In this document: piece after piece, positions 17,759-26,721 of the stretch
Position numbering within the stretch: the first letter of the stretch is position 1
Layout: the number at the start of each line of letters is the position of its first letter
Assembly: GCF_001713395.1 (NCBI RefSeq)
Contig: NZ_CP016450.1
Coordinates: 682,001-746,000, forward strand
DNA length: 64,000 bases
Direction of reading: 5' to 3'
Origin: Sinorhizobium sp. RAC02
GTDB taxonomy: Bacteria > Pseudomonadota > Alphaproteobacteria > Rhizobiales > Rhizobiaceae
Notes under the pieces: generated by a model
The model's database searches: none
What the model was told of the DNA's origin: nothing
The model's input: the letters and a program-made list of their open reading frames with translations, nothing else
Translations under genes and position numbers: made by a program

Positions 17759-18642
17759 GCGGCGGCTCCCGTTCGTTCCCTGCGGCGGTTGGCGGCGAGC
17801 GCCACGGCGCCGGTCAGGGCGTCGGCCTGGGCTTCAACCAGAATGGCGCGATGGTGCTCGGACAGCCAGTTCGGATAGAGCGGCGCCAGCCCGCCCAGCA
17901 GGCAGAGGCGCGGTGCGCCGGCTTGCGCCATGATGGCATCGAGGGATTCGTTGACCGCCGTTGCCCCCGCCTTTGCGATGGCGATGGCCTGTGGGTCGCC
18001 CTGGCGCGCATGATCGAAGACGAGGGGCGCGAACCGGCCGAAATCGCCGGGCTTCGAGAGGCGTGCGAATTCGACGATGCCGCGCGGATCGTGTTTGAAC
18101 TCTTCCAGCACGGCCTCGGTGACCGGAGAGCGTGCGTGCACGCCGTCATGGGCGAGCAGGGCTTCCTGCAAGAGGGCGTGGCCGATGCGCGCGCCGCCGC
18201 CGAGATCGCCGACGGTAAAGCCCCAGCCGCCGATATAGCGCACGGTGCCGTTCTTGCGGCCCATGTAGATGGAGCCGGTGCCGAGGATCGCCACAGCGCC
18301 GTCCTCGTCGCCGATCGCGCCCTGCAGGGCGATCAGGCCATCAGAATCGATGTCGGTGTGACGGAAGGGCAGGCGGTCGTGCACATAGCGTGTGAGGTCG
18401 CCGACATTGGTGCCGGCAAGACCGAGAAACGCCGAGGCGCCATTGACGCTGGCCTCATCGAACCCGGCGTCGCGATAGGCGGCCTTGGCGGCTTCCGTGA
18501 TGGAAATGATCGCATTGTTGGGGTCGGTCAGGATGTTGGCCGCGCCGCTCTTGCCGCGCCCGAGGATCGTGCCGTCCGGTCTTGCGACCGCCGCACGGCA
18601 ACTCGTCCCTCCGCCGTCGATACCGAGAATGTAATCCGTCAT
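17755..18642 (-). CDS. BadF/BadG/BcrA/BcrD-family amino-sugar kinase (NagK-like)
   Basis: 295-residue ASKHA kinase: phosphate-1 loop LGIDGGGTSCRAAVA at the N terminus, FLGLAGTN, phosphate-2 GTGSIYMG, then GWGFTVGDLGGGARIG and LLGGLAPLY. The closest type phosphorylates N-acetylglucosamine; a broader kinase that also takes N-acetylmuramic acid (MurK type) would fit the divergent murQ and cannot be excluded. I start at the ATG at 18642 because GGAGG lies 6 bases upstream; the frame remains open upstream but runs through the operator. Confidence 0.9.
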   Translation of the reverse strand: MTDYILGIDGGGTSCRAAVARPDGTILGRGKSGAANILTDPNNAIISITEAAKAAYRDAGFDEASVNGASAFLGLAGTNVGDLTRYVHDRLPFRHTDIDSDGLIALQGAIGDEDGAVAILGTGSIYMGRKNGTVRYIGGWGFTVGDLGGGARIGHALLQEALLAHDGVHARSPVTEAVLEEFKHDPRGIVEFARLSKPGDFGRFAPLVFDHARQGDPQAIAIAKAGATAVNESLDAIMAQAGAPRLCLLGGLAPLYPNWLSEHHRAILVEAQADALTGAVALAANRRRERTGAAA

Positions 18643-18662
18643 GGGCACCTCCATGAGCAACG

Positions 18663-18679
18663 ATACCAAAAAAATACCA
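18663..18679 (-). promoter_or_regulatory. Operator A, kinase side (TGGTAT direct repeat)
   Basis: Read on the minus strand: TGGTAT-TTTTT-TGGTAT, two hexamers 11 bp apart (one helical turn), 20 bp upstream of the kinase ATG. A looser pair (GGGTAT, TGGTAT) follows at 18689-18702 on the + strand. It matches site B in opposite orientation. The GntR regulator of this locus is the likely binder. Confidence 0.7.
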
Positions 18680-18796
18680 TTAACCAAGGGGTATGGTGGT
18701 ATCGAAAATAAGCTTTCTTCTATATTATTGATTTTACGATATAAAAATATTGAACTGCAAAAAAGTGGTCTCAAAAATTAATTTCCTATGGACAAT

Positions 18797-18813
18797 TGGT
18801 ATTTTTTTGGCAT
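18797..18813 (+). promoter_or_regulatory. Operator B, murQ side (TGGTAT direct repeat)
   Basis: TGGTAT-TTTTT-TGGCAT, the same 11-bp-phased hexamer pair as site A, 27 bp upstream of the murQ ATG. Between the two operators is a very AT-rich stretch (about 18710-18800) suited to back-to-back promoters. Confidence 0.7.
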
Positions 18814-18839
18814 TAATTTCGAGCAGAGGAGACACAACG

Positions 18840-19733
18840 ATGGCTGCAGGCAAGACTGAAGGCAGGCACGATCAGGCAAGCGGGCTCGACGAACGTCAGC
18901 CCGTGGATGTACTGAAAGTGCTTGCGGATGGGCAGAAGGCCGCGGCCGCCGTGGTCGACGGCGCGCTTGGCGATATTGCCGCTGCTGCCCGTCTTGCCGC
19001 CGATGCGTTGCTCTCCGGCGGCCGCCTTGTCTATGTGGGCGCCGGCAGTTCCGGCCTGATGGCCATGGCCGACGCGCTCGAGCTTCCCGGTACCTATGGC
19101 ATTTCGCGAGATCGCATCGTCATTTTGCTCGCCGGCGGTGCCGCGAGCCTCGAAGACCTTGCAGGCGGATATGAAGATGACCGCGACCTGGCGGTTTCCG
19201 ATGCCTCGCAGGCCGGTATCGGCCCCGGCGACTGCGTGATTGCTGTCTCCGCCAGCGGCAGCACGCCCTATGCGCTCGCCATCGCGGCTTACGCGAAGGA
19301 GAAGGGCGCAAACGTCGTTTCCTTCGCCAACAATCCCGGTGCCCGGCTGTTTGACGGTGCCGACGTCGCGATCCTGTTGCAGACGCCGCCGGAGGTGATT
19401 TCCGGCTCGACGCGCATGGGCGCGGGCACGGCGCAGAAGATCGCCTTTAACATGTTTTCCACGCTGGTCGGCATCCATCTCGGCCATGTGCACGATGGCC
19501 ACATGGTCAATCTCAAGGCCGACAATATCAAACTGAAGGGGCGTGCCTGCCGTATCGTCTCCGACATTTCCGGTGTCGGGCTCGACGAGGCGGAGCGCCT
19601 TCTCGCGCGCTCCGAGGGGTCGGTCAAGGCGGCCGTGCTGCTCGCTGCGGGAGCCGAGGATGCCGGTGCCGCTCAGGCGGCGCTGGACCGGTCGGGGCAA
19701 AGTCTCCGGCGCGCCCTCAAGGCTCTCGGATAA
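18840..19733 (+). CDS. murQ: N-acetylmuramic acid 6-phosphate etherase MurQ
   Basis: Cleaves the lactyl ether of MurNAc-6-phosphate to give GlcNAc-6-phosphate and D-lactate, feeding NagA. 297 residues with one SIS domain: YVGAGSSGLMAMADA, SASGSTPYALA for the sugar-phosphate pocket, and STRMGAGTAQKIAFNMFSTL, the etherase signature, followed by HDGHMVNLKADNIKL. The ATG at 18840 has AGAGGAG upstream and sits just beyond operator B; the track frame begins earlier without a ribosome site. It heads the rightward operon with the ABC transporter, 43 bp before the binding protein. Confidence 0.94.
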   Translation: MAAGKTEGRHDQASGLDERQPVDVLKVLADGQKAAAAVVDGALGDIAAAARLAADALLSGGRLVYVGAGSSGLMAMADALELPGTYGISRDRIVILLAGGAASLEDLAGGYEDDRDLAVSDASQAGIGPGDCVIAVSASGSTPYALAIAAYAKEKGANVVSFANNPGARLFDGADVAILLQTPPEVISGSTRMGAGTAQKIAFNMFSTLVGIHLGHVHDGHMVNLKADNIKLKGRACRIVSDISGVGLDEAERLLARSEGSVKAAVLLAAGAEDAGAAQAALDRSGQSLRRALKALG

Positions 19734-19776
19734 AAAGTCTCAAAACGCGCTGCGGCGCATAAAAGGGGAGAATGAC

Positions 19777-21036
19777 ATGACACGCAACGCAATCAAGGGC
19801 CTGCTCCTTGCTTCGAGCATCCTCGGCACGGCCGGGTTTGCCCAGGCACAGGACGTCACACTGACCGTCGAAAGCTGGCGCAATGACGATCTTGCCATCT
19901 GGCAGGAAAAGATCATCCCGGCCTTCGAAGCCAAGAACCCCGGCATCAAGGTCGTCTTCGCGCCGACCGCGCCGACCGAATACAACGCGGCGCTGAACGC
20001 CAAGCTCGACGCCGGCTCCGCAGGCGATCTCATCACCTGCCGTCCGTTCGACGCGTCGCTGGAACTCTTCAACAAGGGTCACCTTGCCAGCCTGAACGAT
20101 CTGCCGGGCATGGAGAACTTCTCCGACGTGGCAAAGGCCGCCTGGACGACGGACGACGGTGCGACGGCGTTCTGCGTACCGATGGCCTCGGTTATCCACG
20201 GCTTCATCTACAACAAGGATGCCTTCGACCAGCTCGGCATCACCGTTCCGGCGACGGAAGCCGAATTCTTCGCAGCCCTCGACAAGATCAAGGCCGAAGG
20301 CAGCTTCATCCCGATGGCGATGGGCACGAAGGATCTCTGGGAAGCCGCAACCATGGCCTACCAGAACATCGGCCCGACCTACTGGAAGGGTGAGGAAGGC
20401 CGTAAGGCGCTGATCAAGGGCGAGCAGAAGCTGACCGACGAGGGTTGGGTCGAGCCGTTCCGCGTTCTCGCCAAGTGGAAGGACTATCTCGGCGACGGTT
20501 TCGAAGCCCAGACCTATCCGGACAGCCAGAACCTCTTCACGCTCGGCCGCGCTGCCATCTATCCGGCCGGCTCGTGGGAAATCGGCCTGTTCAACACGCA
20601 GGCGCAGTTCAAGATGGGTGCCTTTCCGCCGCCGGTCAAGAATGCCGGTGACACCTGCTACATCTCGGACCATAACGATATCGGCGTTGGCCTCAACGCA
20701 AAGGGCGCCAATCCGGAAGCAGCAAAGAAGCTCCTGACCTTCATTGCCTCGCCGGAATTTGCCGACATCTACGCCAACTCGCTGCCGGGCTTCTTCAGCC
20801 TGAATTCGACCGCGGTGAAGATGGCCGATCCGCTGGCGCAGGAATTCGTTTCCTGGCGTGAAAAGTGCAAGCCGACGATCCGCTCGACCTACCAGATCCT
20901 GTCGCGCGGCACGCCGAACCTTGAAAACGAGACCTGGACCGAATCGGCCAACGTCATCAACGGCACCGATACGCCGGAAGTGGCTGCCGAGAAGCTCCAG
21001 AAGGGTCTCGACAGCTGGTACAAGCCGGCCAAGTAA
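19777..21036 (+). CDS. ABC transporter sugar-binding protein (amino sugar)
   Basis: 419-residue periplasmic solute-binding protein of family 1 (MalE-like), with a Sec signal peptide ending AQAQD near residue 25. LTVESWRNDDLAIWQEKIIPAFEAKNPGIKV is the typical start of the mature lobe. Given murQ upstream and nagA across the promoter, the ligand should be GlcNAc, a muropeptide sugar, or a chito-oligomer. The start ATG at 19777 follows AAGGGGAG. Strong stem-loops follow the gene. Confidence 0.93.
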   Translation: MTRNAIKGLLLASSILGTAGFAQAQDVTLTVESWRNDDLAIWQEKIIPAFEAKNPGIKVVFAPTAPTEYNAALNAKLDAGSAGDLITCRPFDASLELFNKGHLASLNDLPGMENFSDVAKAAWTTDDGATAFCVPMASVIHGFIYNKDAFDQLGITVPATEAEFFAALDKIKAEGSFIPMAMGTKDLWEAATMAYQNIGPTYWKGEEGRKALIKGEQKLTDEGWVEPFRVLAKWKDYLGDGFEAQTYPDSQNLFTLGRAAIYPAGSWEIGLFNTQAQFKMGAFPPPVKNAGDTCYISDHNDIGVGLNAKGANPEAAKKLLTFIASPEFADIYANSLPGFFSLNSTAVKMADPLAQEFVSWREKCKPTIRSTYQILSRGTPNLENETWTESANVINGTDTPEVAAEKLQKGLDSWYKPAK

Positions 21037-21067
21037 GCGCCGGTTCCAGTCGCTGAATTCTGCTTCA

Positions 21068-21119
21068 GGAGCAGGGTTTCCCTGCTCCGGTCCTCTCCCC
21101 GCACCATTCCGGGGGGAGG
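21068..21119 (+). other. Paired stem-loops between binding-protein and permease genes
   Basis: GGAGCAGG-GTTTC-CCTGCTCC (21068-21088) and then CCTCTCCCC/GGGGGGAGG (21092-21119). There is no U-run. Such hairpins after a binding-protein gene often protect its mRNA and give it more expression than the permeases. Confidence 0.5.
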
Positions 21120-21323
21120 GACTTTAGGCGGCGCGGCTTGAAATGACCGGCGCATGCCATATCCCTCCTTGTCCCGGTGGACAGAGGGTGCCGAAGGGCA
21201 AATTCGGGGCGCGACCCCGTTACTAATGTGTATGCTGAAATTGTCATGTGCGGTGAAGCCGCCGCGCAAGGCGTTCGCGTATGCGGATTTAAACGAACAA
21301 CCATCAGAGGGGCAGGCTGGGCC

Positions 21324-22274
21324 ATGAGCGACATACCTTCCACCCATGAAGCGACAGGGCCGATCAAACGCCCGACGCGCTGGCATATCGGTGTTTTCCT
21401 GCTGCCGGCGTTCATCGTCTACTCGGCGGTCATGATCCTGCCGCTCATCGAGACGTTGCGCCTGTCCCTGTTCAACACGGTCGACGGCCAGTCGACCTTC
21501 GTGGGGCTCAGCAACTTCCAGGTGCTGTTTGGCGACGAGCGCTGGGCGGACGACTTCTGGAATGCGCTGAAGAACAACGTCATCTTCTTCATCATCCACA
21601 TGCTGGTGCAGAACCCGATGGGCGTGGCGCTCGCCGCCATGCTGTCGCTGCCGAAGCTGCGCTTTGCCGCCGCCTATCGCACGGCGATCTTCCTGCCGAC
21701 GCTACTGTCCTTCGTGATCGTCGGCTTCATCTGGAAGCTCATCCTTTCGCCGATCTGGGGCGTCTCGCCTTACCTGATGGACCTCGTCGGCCTGAAGTCG
21801 CTCTTCGCACCGTGGCTCGGCAAGCCGAACTCGGCGCTGATCGCCGTCTCGCTGATCTCCGTCTGGCAATATGTCGGCATCCCGATGATGCTGATCTATG
21901 CCGCGCTGCTCAACATCCCGGAAGAGGTGATCGAGGCGGCCGAATGTGACGGTGTCACCGGCTGGAGCCAGTTCTGGAAGATCAAGCTGCCGCTGATCCT
22001 GCCCGCCATCGGCATCATCTCGATCCTCACCTTCGTCGGCAACTTCAACGCCTTCGACCTGGTCTACACCGTGCAGGGCGCGCTTGCCGGGCCGGACGGG
22101 GCGACGGACATCCTCGGTACGCTGCTCTACCGCACCTTCTTCGGTTTCCAGCTTCAGTTGGGTGACCGCTCGATGGGCGCGACGATCGCGACGGTCATGT
22201 TCCTCATCATCCTCGCCGGCGTCTCGCTGTATCTCTTCGTCATCCAGCGGCGTATCCGCCGCTACCAGTTCTGA
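21324..22274 (+). CDS. ABC transporter permease (MalF type)
   Basis: 316-residue inner-membrane permease with about six helices and the EAA loop (AAECDGVTGWSQFWKIKLPLILPAI) that contacts the ATPase. The N-terminal Met is at 21324 (MSDIPSTHEATGP), preceded by GAGGGGCAGG; the upstream open frame is not supported. It is the first of two permeases, 15 bp before the second. Confidence 0.94.
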   Translation: MSDIPSTHEATGPIKRPTRWHIGVFLLPAFIVYSAVMILPLIETLRLSLFNTVDGQSTFVGLSNFQVLFGDERWADDFWNALKNNVIFFIIHMLVQNPMGVALAAMLSLPKLRFAAAYRTAIFLPTLLSFVIVGFIWKLILSPIWGVSPYLMDLVGLKSLFAPWLGKPNSALIAVSLISVWQYVGIPMMLIYAALLNIPEEVIEAAECDGVTGWSQFWKIKLPLILPAIGIISILTFVGNFNAFDLVYTVQGALAGPDGATDILGTLLYRTFFGFQLQLGDRSMGATIATVMFLIILAGVSLYLFVIQRRIRRYQF

Positions 22275-22289
22275 TCGGGAGGGGCTGAC

Positions 22290-23129
22290 ATGTCTAAAGC
22301 ACGCACTTCGCTGACCCGCACGGGGCTCGTCCACCTGGCGCTCCTCAGCTACGCGGCGATTTCGATCTTCCCGGTGTTCCTGACGCTCATCAACTCGATG
22401 AAGGATCGCAACGCGATTTTTCGCAACCCGATGCAGATCCCGACGCCGAAGACCTTCGATCTCGTCGGCTACTACACGGTGCTGGGGCAGGGTGATTTCG
22501 CCACCTACTTCCAGAACAGCTTTGTCGTGACGGTGGTCTCCATCGCGCTGGTGCTGCTGTTCGGTGCCATGGCTGCCTTCGCGCTCTCGGAATACCGCTT
22601 CCGCGGCAACACGCTGATGGGGCTTTACCTTGCCATCGGCATCATGATCCCGATCCGCCTCGGCACGGTGGCAATCCTGCAGGGAATGGTGGCGACGGGT
22701 CTCGTCAACACACTGACCGCACTGGTGCTGGTCTATACGGCGCAGGGCATTCCGCTCGCGGTCTTCATCCTGTCGGAATTCATGCGGACCGTCTCCGACG
22801 ACCTCAAGAATGCCGGGCGCATCGACGGGCTTTCGGAATATTCGATCTTCTTCCGCCTCGTGCTGCCGCTGGTGCGGCCGGCCATGGCGACGGTTGCGGT
22901 CTTCACGATGATCCCGATCTGGAACGACCTGTGGTTCCCGCTGATCCTGGCGCCGAGTGAGGCGACCAAGACGGTGACGCTGGGCTCGCAGATCTTCATC
23001 GGCCAGTTCGTCACCAACTGGAATGCGGTGCTCGCGGCGCTCTCGCTGGCGATCCTGCCCGTGCTCATCCTCTATTTCATCTTCTCGCGGCAGCTGATCC
23101 GCGGCATTACCTCGGGAGCAGTCAAGTGA
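22290..23129 (+). CDS. ABC transporter permease (MalG type)
   Basis: 279-residue partner permease with six membrane helices and the EAA loop (AGRIDGLSEYSIFFRLVLPLVRP). It has the MalG-like N terminus (YAAISIFPVFLTLINSMKDRNAIF). Its stop overlaps the GTG start of the next gene by four bases (GTGA). Confidence 0.94.
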   Translation: MSKARTSLTRTGLVHLALLSYAAISIFPVFLTLINSMKDRNAIFRNPMQIPTPKTFDLVGYYTVLGQGDFATYFQNSFVVTVVSIALVLLFGAMAAFALSEYRFRGNTLMGLYLAIGIMIPIRLGTVAILQGMVATGLVNTLTALVLVYTAQGIPLAVFILSEFMRTVSDDLKNAGRIDGLSEYSIFFRLVLPLVRPAMATVAVFTMIPIWNDLWFPLILAPSEATKTVTLGSQIFIGQFVTNWNAVLAALSLAILPVLILYFIFSRQLIRGITSGAVK

Positions 23130-24190
23130 GTTCTGCCAATACCCCAATCCGCGTCCTGTCCGCCGGCCTCGGCAATATGGGCCGCAGCCACGCGCTCGCC
23201 TATCATGAAAATCCGGGTTTCGAGATCGTCGGGCTCGTCAACCGTTCGAAGGTTCCGGTGCCGGCTGGCCTGGAAGGCTACGAGATCCATCCGTCGTTCC
23301 TGGATGCCCTGACCGAGTTCAAGCCGGAACTCTGCTCGATCAGCACCTATTCGGACAGCCATGCCGAATACGCGATTACGGCGATGGAAGCCGGCGCCCA
23401 TGTCTTCCTCGAAAAGCCGCTGGCGACGACCGTGGCGGATGCCGAGCGGGTCGTGGCCTGCGCGAAAGCCAACGGCCGCAAGCTCGTCGTCGGCTACATC
23501 CTGCGCCATCATCCGTCCTGGGTGCGGCTCATCGAGGAGGCCCGCAAGCTCGGCGGTCCCTACGTGTTCCGCATGAACCTGAACCAGCAGTCGAGCGGAC
23601 CGACCTGGGCGACCCACAAGGCGCTGATGCACACCACCCCGCCGATCGTCGATTGCGGCGTGCACTATGTCGACGTGATGTGCCAGATCACCGACGCCAA
23701 GCCGGTCGAGGTGCGTGGCATGGGCCTGCGGCTTTCCAACGAGATTGCGCCGGACATGTACAATTACGGCCATCTCCAGGTGCTGTTCGACGATGGTTCG
23801 CTCGGCTGGTACGAGGCGGGCTGGGGCCCGATGATCTCCGAAACGGCCTTTTTCGTGAAGGATGTCATGTCGCCGAACGGCTCGGTTTCGATCGTCATGG
23901 ATCCGAATGCCAAGTCAGACGACATCGACACGCATACCAAGACGGCGGTTATCCGCGTTCACAACGCGGCGACGGGGCCGGACGGCAAGTTCCTGTCAGC
24001 GGACGAGGACCTGAAAATGGCGGGTGAACCCGGCCACCAGGAACTCTGCGACCGGGAGCAGGCCTTCGTGCTGAAAGCCATCCGTGAGGACATCGACCTC
24101 TCGCGGCACATGGACGATGCAGTGCAGTCGCTGAGGATCTGCCTGGCGGCCGACGAAAGTGTCAGAACCGGTCAAACGGTCAAGCTTTAA
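23126..24190 (+). CDS. Gfo/Idh/MocA family oxidoreductase
   Basis: 354-residue NAD(P)-dependent dehydrogenase: N-terminal Rossmann fold [33 protein letters not shown] (the family EKP motif), and a C-terminal alpha/beta domain with [10 protein letters not shown]. Its GTG start overlaps the MalG-type permease stop, so the two are coupled. Being encoded inside the uptake operon, it may oxidise or epimerise the imported sugar before the kinase acts. Neither the substrate nor the product can be read here. Confidence 0.88.
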   Translation: MSSANTPIRVLSAGLGNMGRSHALAYHENPGFEIVGLVNRSKVPVPAGLEGYEIHPSFLDALTEFKPELCSISTYSDSHAEYAITAMEAGAHVFLEKPLATTVADAERVVACAKANGRKLVVGYILRHHPSWVRLIEEARKLGGPYVFRMNLNQQSSGPTWATHKALMHTTPPIVDCGVHYVDVMCQITDAKPVEVRGMGLRLSNEIAPDMYNYGHLQVLFDDGSLGWYEAGWGPMISETAFFVKDVMSPNGSVSIVMDPNAKSDDIDTHTKTAVIRVHNAATGPDGKFLSADEDLKMAGEPGHQELCDREQAFVLKAIREDIDLSRHMDDAVQSLRICLAADESVRTGQTVKL

Positions 24191-24201
24191 GGGGAAATCA
24201 G

Positions 24202-25203
<1,002 letters not shown>

Positions 25204-25283
25204 GGCCCCTCATAACAAGTCCGTGATCGGAGTGGATTGCAGCAAATCACGCTGTGGTCTACGGTTGTCAAACGTCAGAAACT

Positions 25284-25307
25284 AACATACAGCGATGTTT
25301 GTATGTT
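25284..25307. promoter_or_regulatory. AcrR-like 24-bp palindromic operator
   Basis: AACATACA (25284-25291), eight-base spacer, TGTATGTT (25300-25307), a perfect inverted repeat. Escherichia coli AcrR binds an operator with the same 8-8-8 layout and nearly identical arms. A TTGTCA at 25265-25270 upstream could be the -35 of the promoter that it covers. The likely binder is the TetR-family protein encoded at the end of this operon. Confidence 0.75.
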
Positions 25308-25393
25308 GCGATGCGGTGGTCTTGCGATCACCGCATCGACTCGTTTTTTGCACCCTGCCGCCATCCCAGCCGGCATTGCCTATGGAAGAACCC

Positions 25394-26710
25394 ATGCGTT
25401 TCACGAGACCGATTTCGATTGTGACCTTTGGCGCCCTTTTGATTCTCGCCGGCTGCCAGGACGAGCAGGCGCCCCAGGCGGGCTTTGCCTTTCCGCCGCC
25501 GCAAGTGTCTGTCACCACCGTGAAGGCCGAGGATGTGCCGATCACCAACGACCTGCCGGGCCGCATTGCTGCGACCCGCACCGCGGAGGTCCGTCCGCGG
25601 GCGACCGGTATCATCATCGAGCGCATCTTCGAGCAGGGCTCGCAGGTCAAGGAAGGCGACGTGCTCTATCGCATCGACCCGGCCTCGTTCCAGGTTCAGG
25701 TCAACAGCGCCGAGGCGACGCTGCGTCGTGCCAAGGCCGTCCAGGCCCAGGCGCGCAACACGGCCGATCGCCAGGAGCAGCTGCGCAAGTCGAATGTCGC
25801 CTCCGCGCAGGCTTATGACGACGCCGTTGCTCAGCTCGCACAGGCTGATGCCGATGTCGCCATCGCAGAGGCCAGCCTCGCGACGGCCAAGCTCAATCTC
25901 GCCTATACCGACGTCAAGGCGCCGATCAGCGGCCGCATCGGTCGCGCGCTCATTACCGAGGGCGCGCTGGTTTCGGCCAACGGCACGGAAAACCTTGCGA
26001 CGATCCAGCAGCTCGACCCGGTTTATGCCGACTTCACCCAGTCGGCGACCGACCTGATGCGCCTGCGCAAGGCGCTGGAGGACGGCGATCTGATGGCCGA
26101 AAACAATTCCGCCGACGTCAAGCTGATGCTCGATGACGGTTCCGAGTATCCGCATTCGGGCAAGCTGCTGTTCTCCGAAGCCGCCGTCGACGAGACGACC
26201 GGCCAGGTGACGTTGCGCGGCGAATTCCCGAACCCGGACGGCGATCTTCTGCCGGGCATGTATGTGCGCGTGCAGATCGTGCAGGGCATCGAACGCAACG
26301 CAGTGCTCGTGCCGCAGCAGGCCGTGCAGCGCGACAGCGCCGGCGGCGCGCTCGTCTACGTGGTCAGCGCTGACAACAAGGCCGGCACCCGCAACGTTCG
26401 CGTCGGCCGCGCAGCCGGCACGCGCTGGGTCATCACGGACGGCCTGAAGGACGGTGAGAAGATCATCGTCGAAGGCTTCCAGAAGGTTCAGCCGGGCGGT
26501 GAAGTCGTGCCGACCGACTGGGACCCGAATGCAGTGGCCAAAGCCGCCGAGGGCGAGGCTGGCAAGGCCGAAGGCGGTGAAGGTGCTGCCAAGACCGGCG
26601 AGGCCGACAAGGCTGCGGGTGGCGACGGTGCTGCAAAGACCGGCGAAGCTGACAAGGCCGCAGGCGGCGAGGGTGCTGCAAAGACCGAACAGACCGAACA
26701 GGCGAAGTAA
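25394..26710 (+). CDS. RND efflux periplasmic adaptor lipoprotein (AcrA/MexA type)
   Basis: 438-residue membrane-fusion protein of a drug efflux pump. The N terminus is a lipoprotein signal with the lipobox LILAGC. Then come the lipoyl/hairpin region (GSQVKEGDVLYRIDP; alpha hairpin about 95-165), the second lipoyl part (VKAPISGRIGRA), and the barrel and membrane-proximal domains. The C-terminal 55 residues are a low-complexity Ala/Gly/Lys/Glu tail built from a 45-bp repeat. The ATG at 25394 gives the lipoprotein start. It is followed by its RND partner. Confidence 0.95.
   Translation: MRFTRPISIVTFGALLILAGCQDEQAPQAGFAFPPPQVSVTTVKAEDVPITNDLPGRIAATRTAEVRPRATGIIIERIFEQGSQVKEGDVLYRIDPASFQVQVNSAEATLRRAKAVQAQARNTADRQEQLRKSNVASAQAYDDAVAQLAQADADVAIAEASLATAKLNLAYTDVKAPISGRIGRALITEGALVSANGTENLATIQQLDPVYADFTQSATDLMRLRKALEDGDLMAENNSADVKLMLDDGSEYPHSGKLLFSEAAVDETTGQVTLRGEFPNPDGDLLPGMYVRVQIVQGIERNAVLVPQQAVQRDSAGGALVYVVSADNKAGTRNVRVGRAAGTRWVITDGLKDGEKIIVEGFQKVQPGGEVVPTDWDPNAVAKAAEGEAGKAEGGEGAAKTGEADKAAGGDGAAKTGEADKAAGGEGAAKTEQTEQAK
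26582..26691 (+). repeat. 45-bp in-frame tandem repeat
   Basis: Two full copies (26582-26626, 26627-26671) and a partial third, encoding GAAKTGEADKAAGG(D/E). Copies differ at a few third positions, so the array is not brand new. It makes the C-terminal tail of the adaptor lipoprotein. Confidence 0.85.
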
Positions 26711-26721
26711 GGATCTGAACG

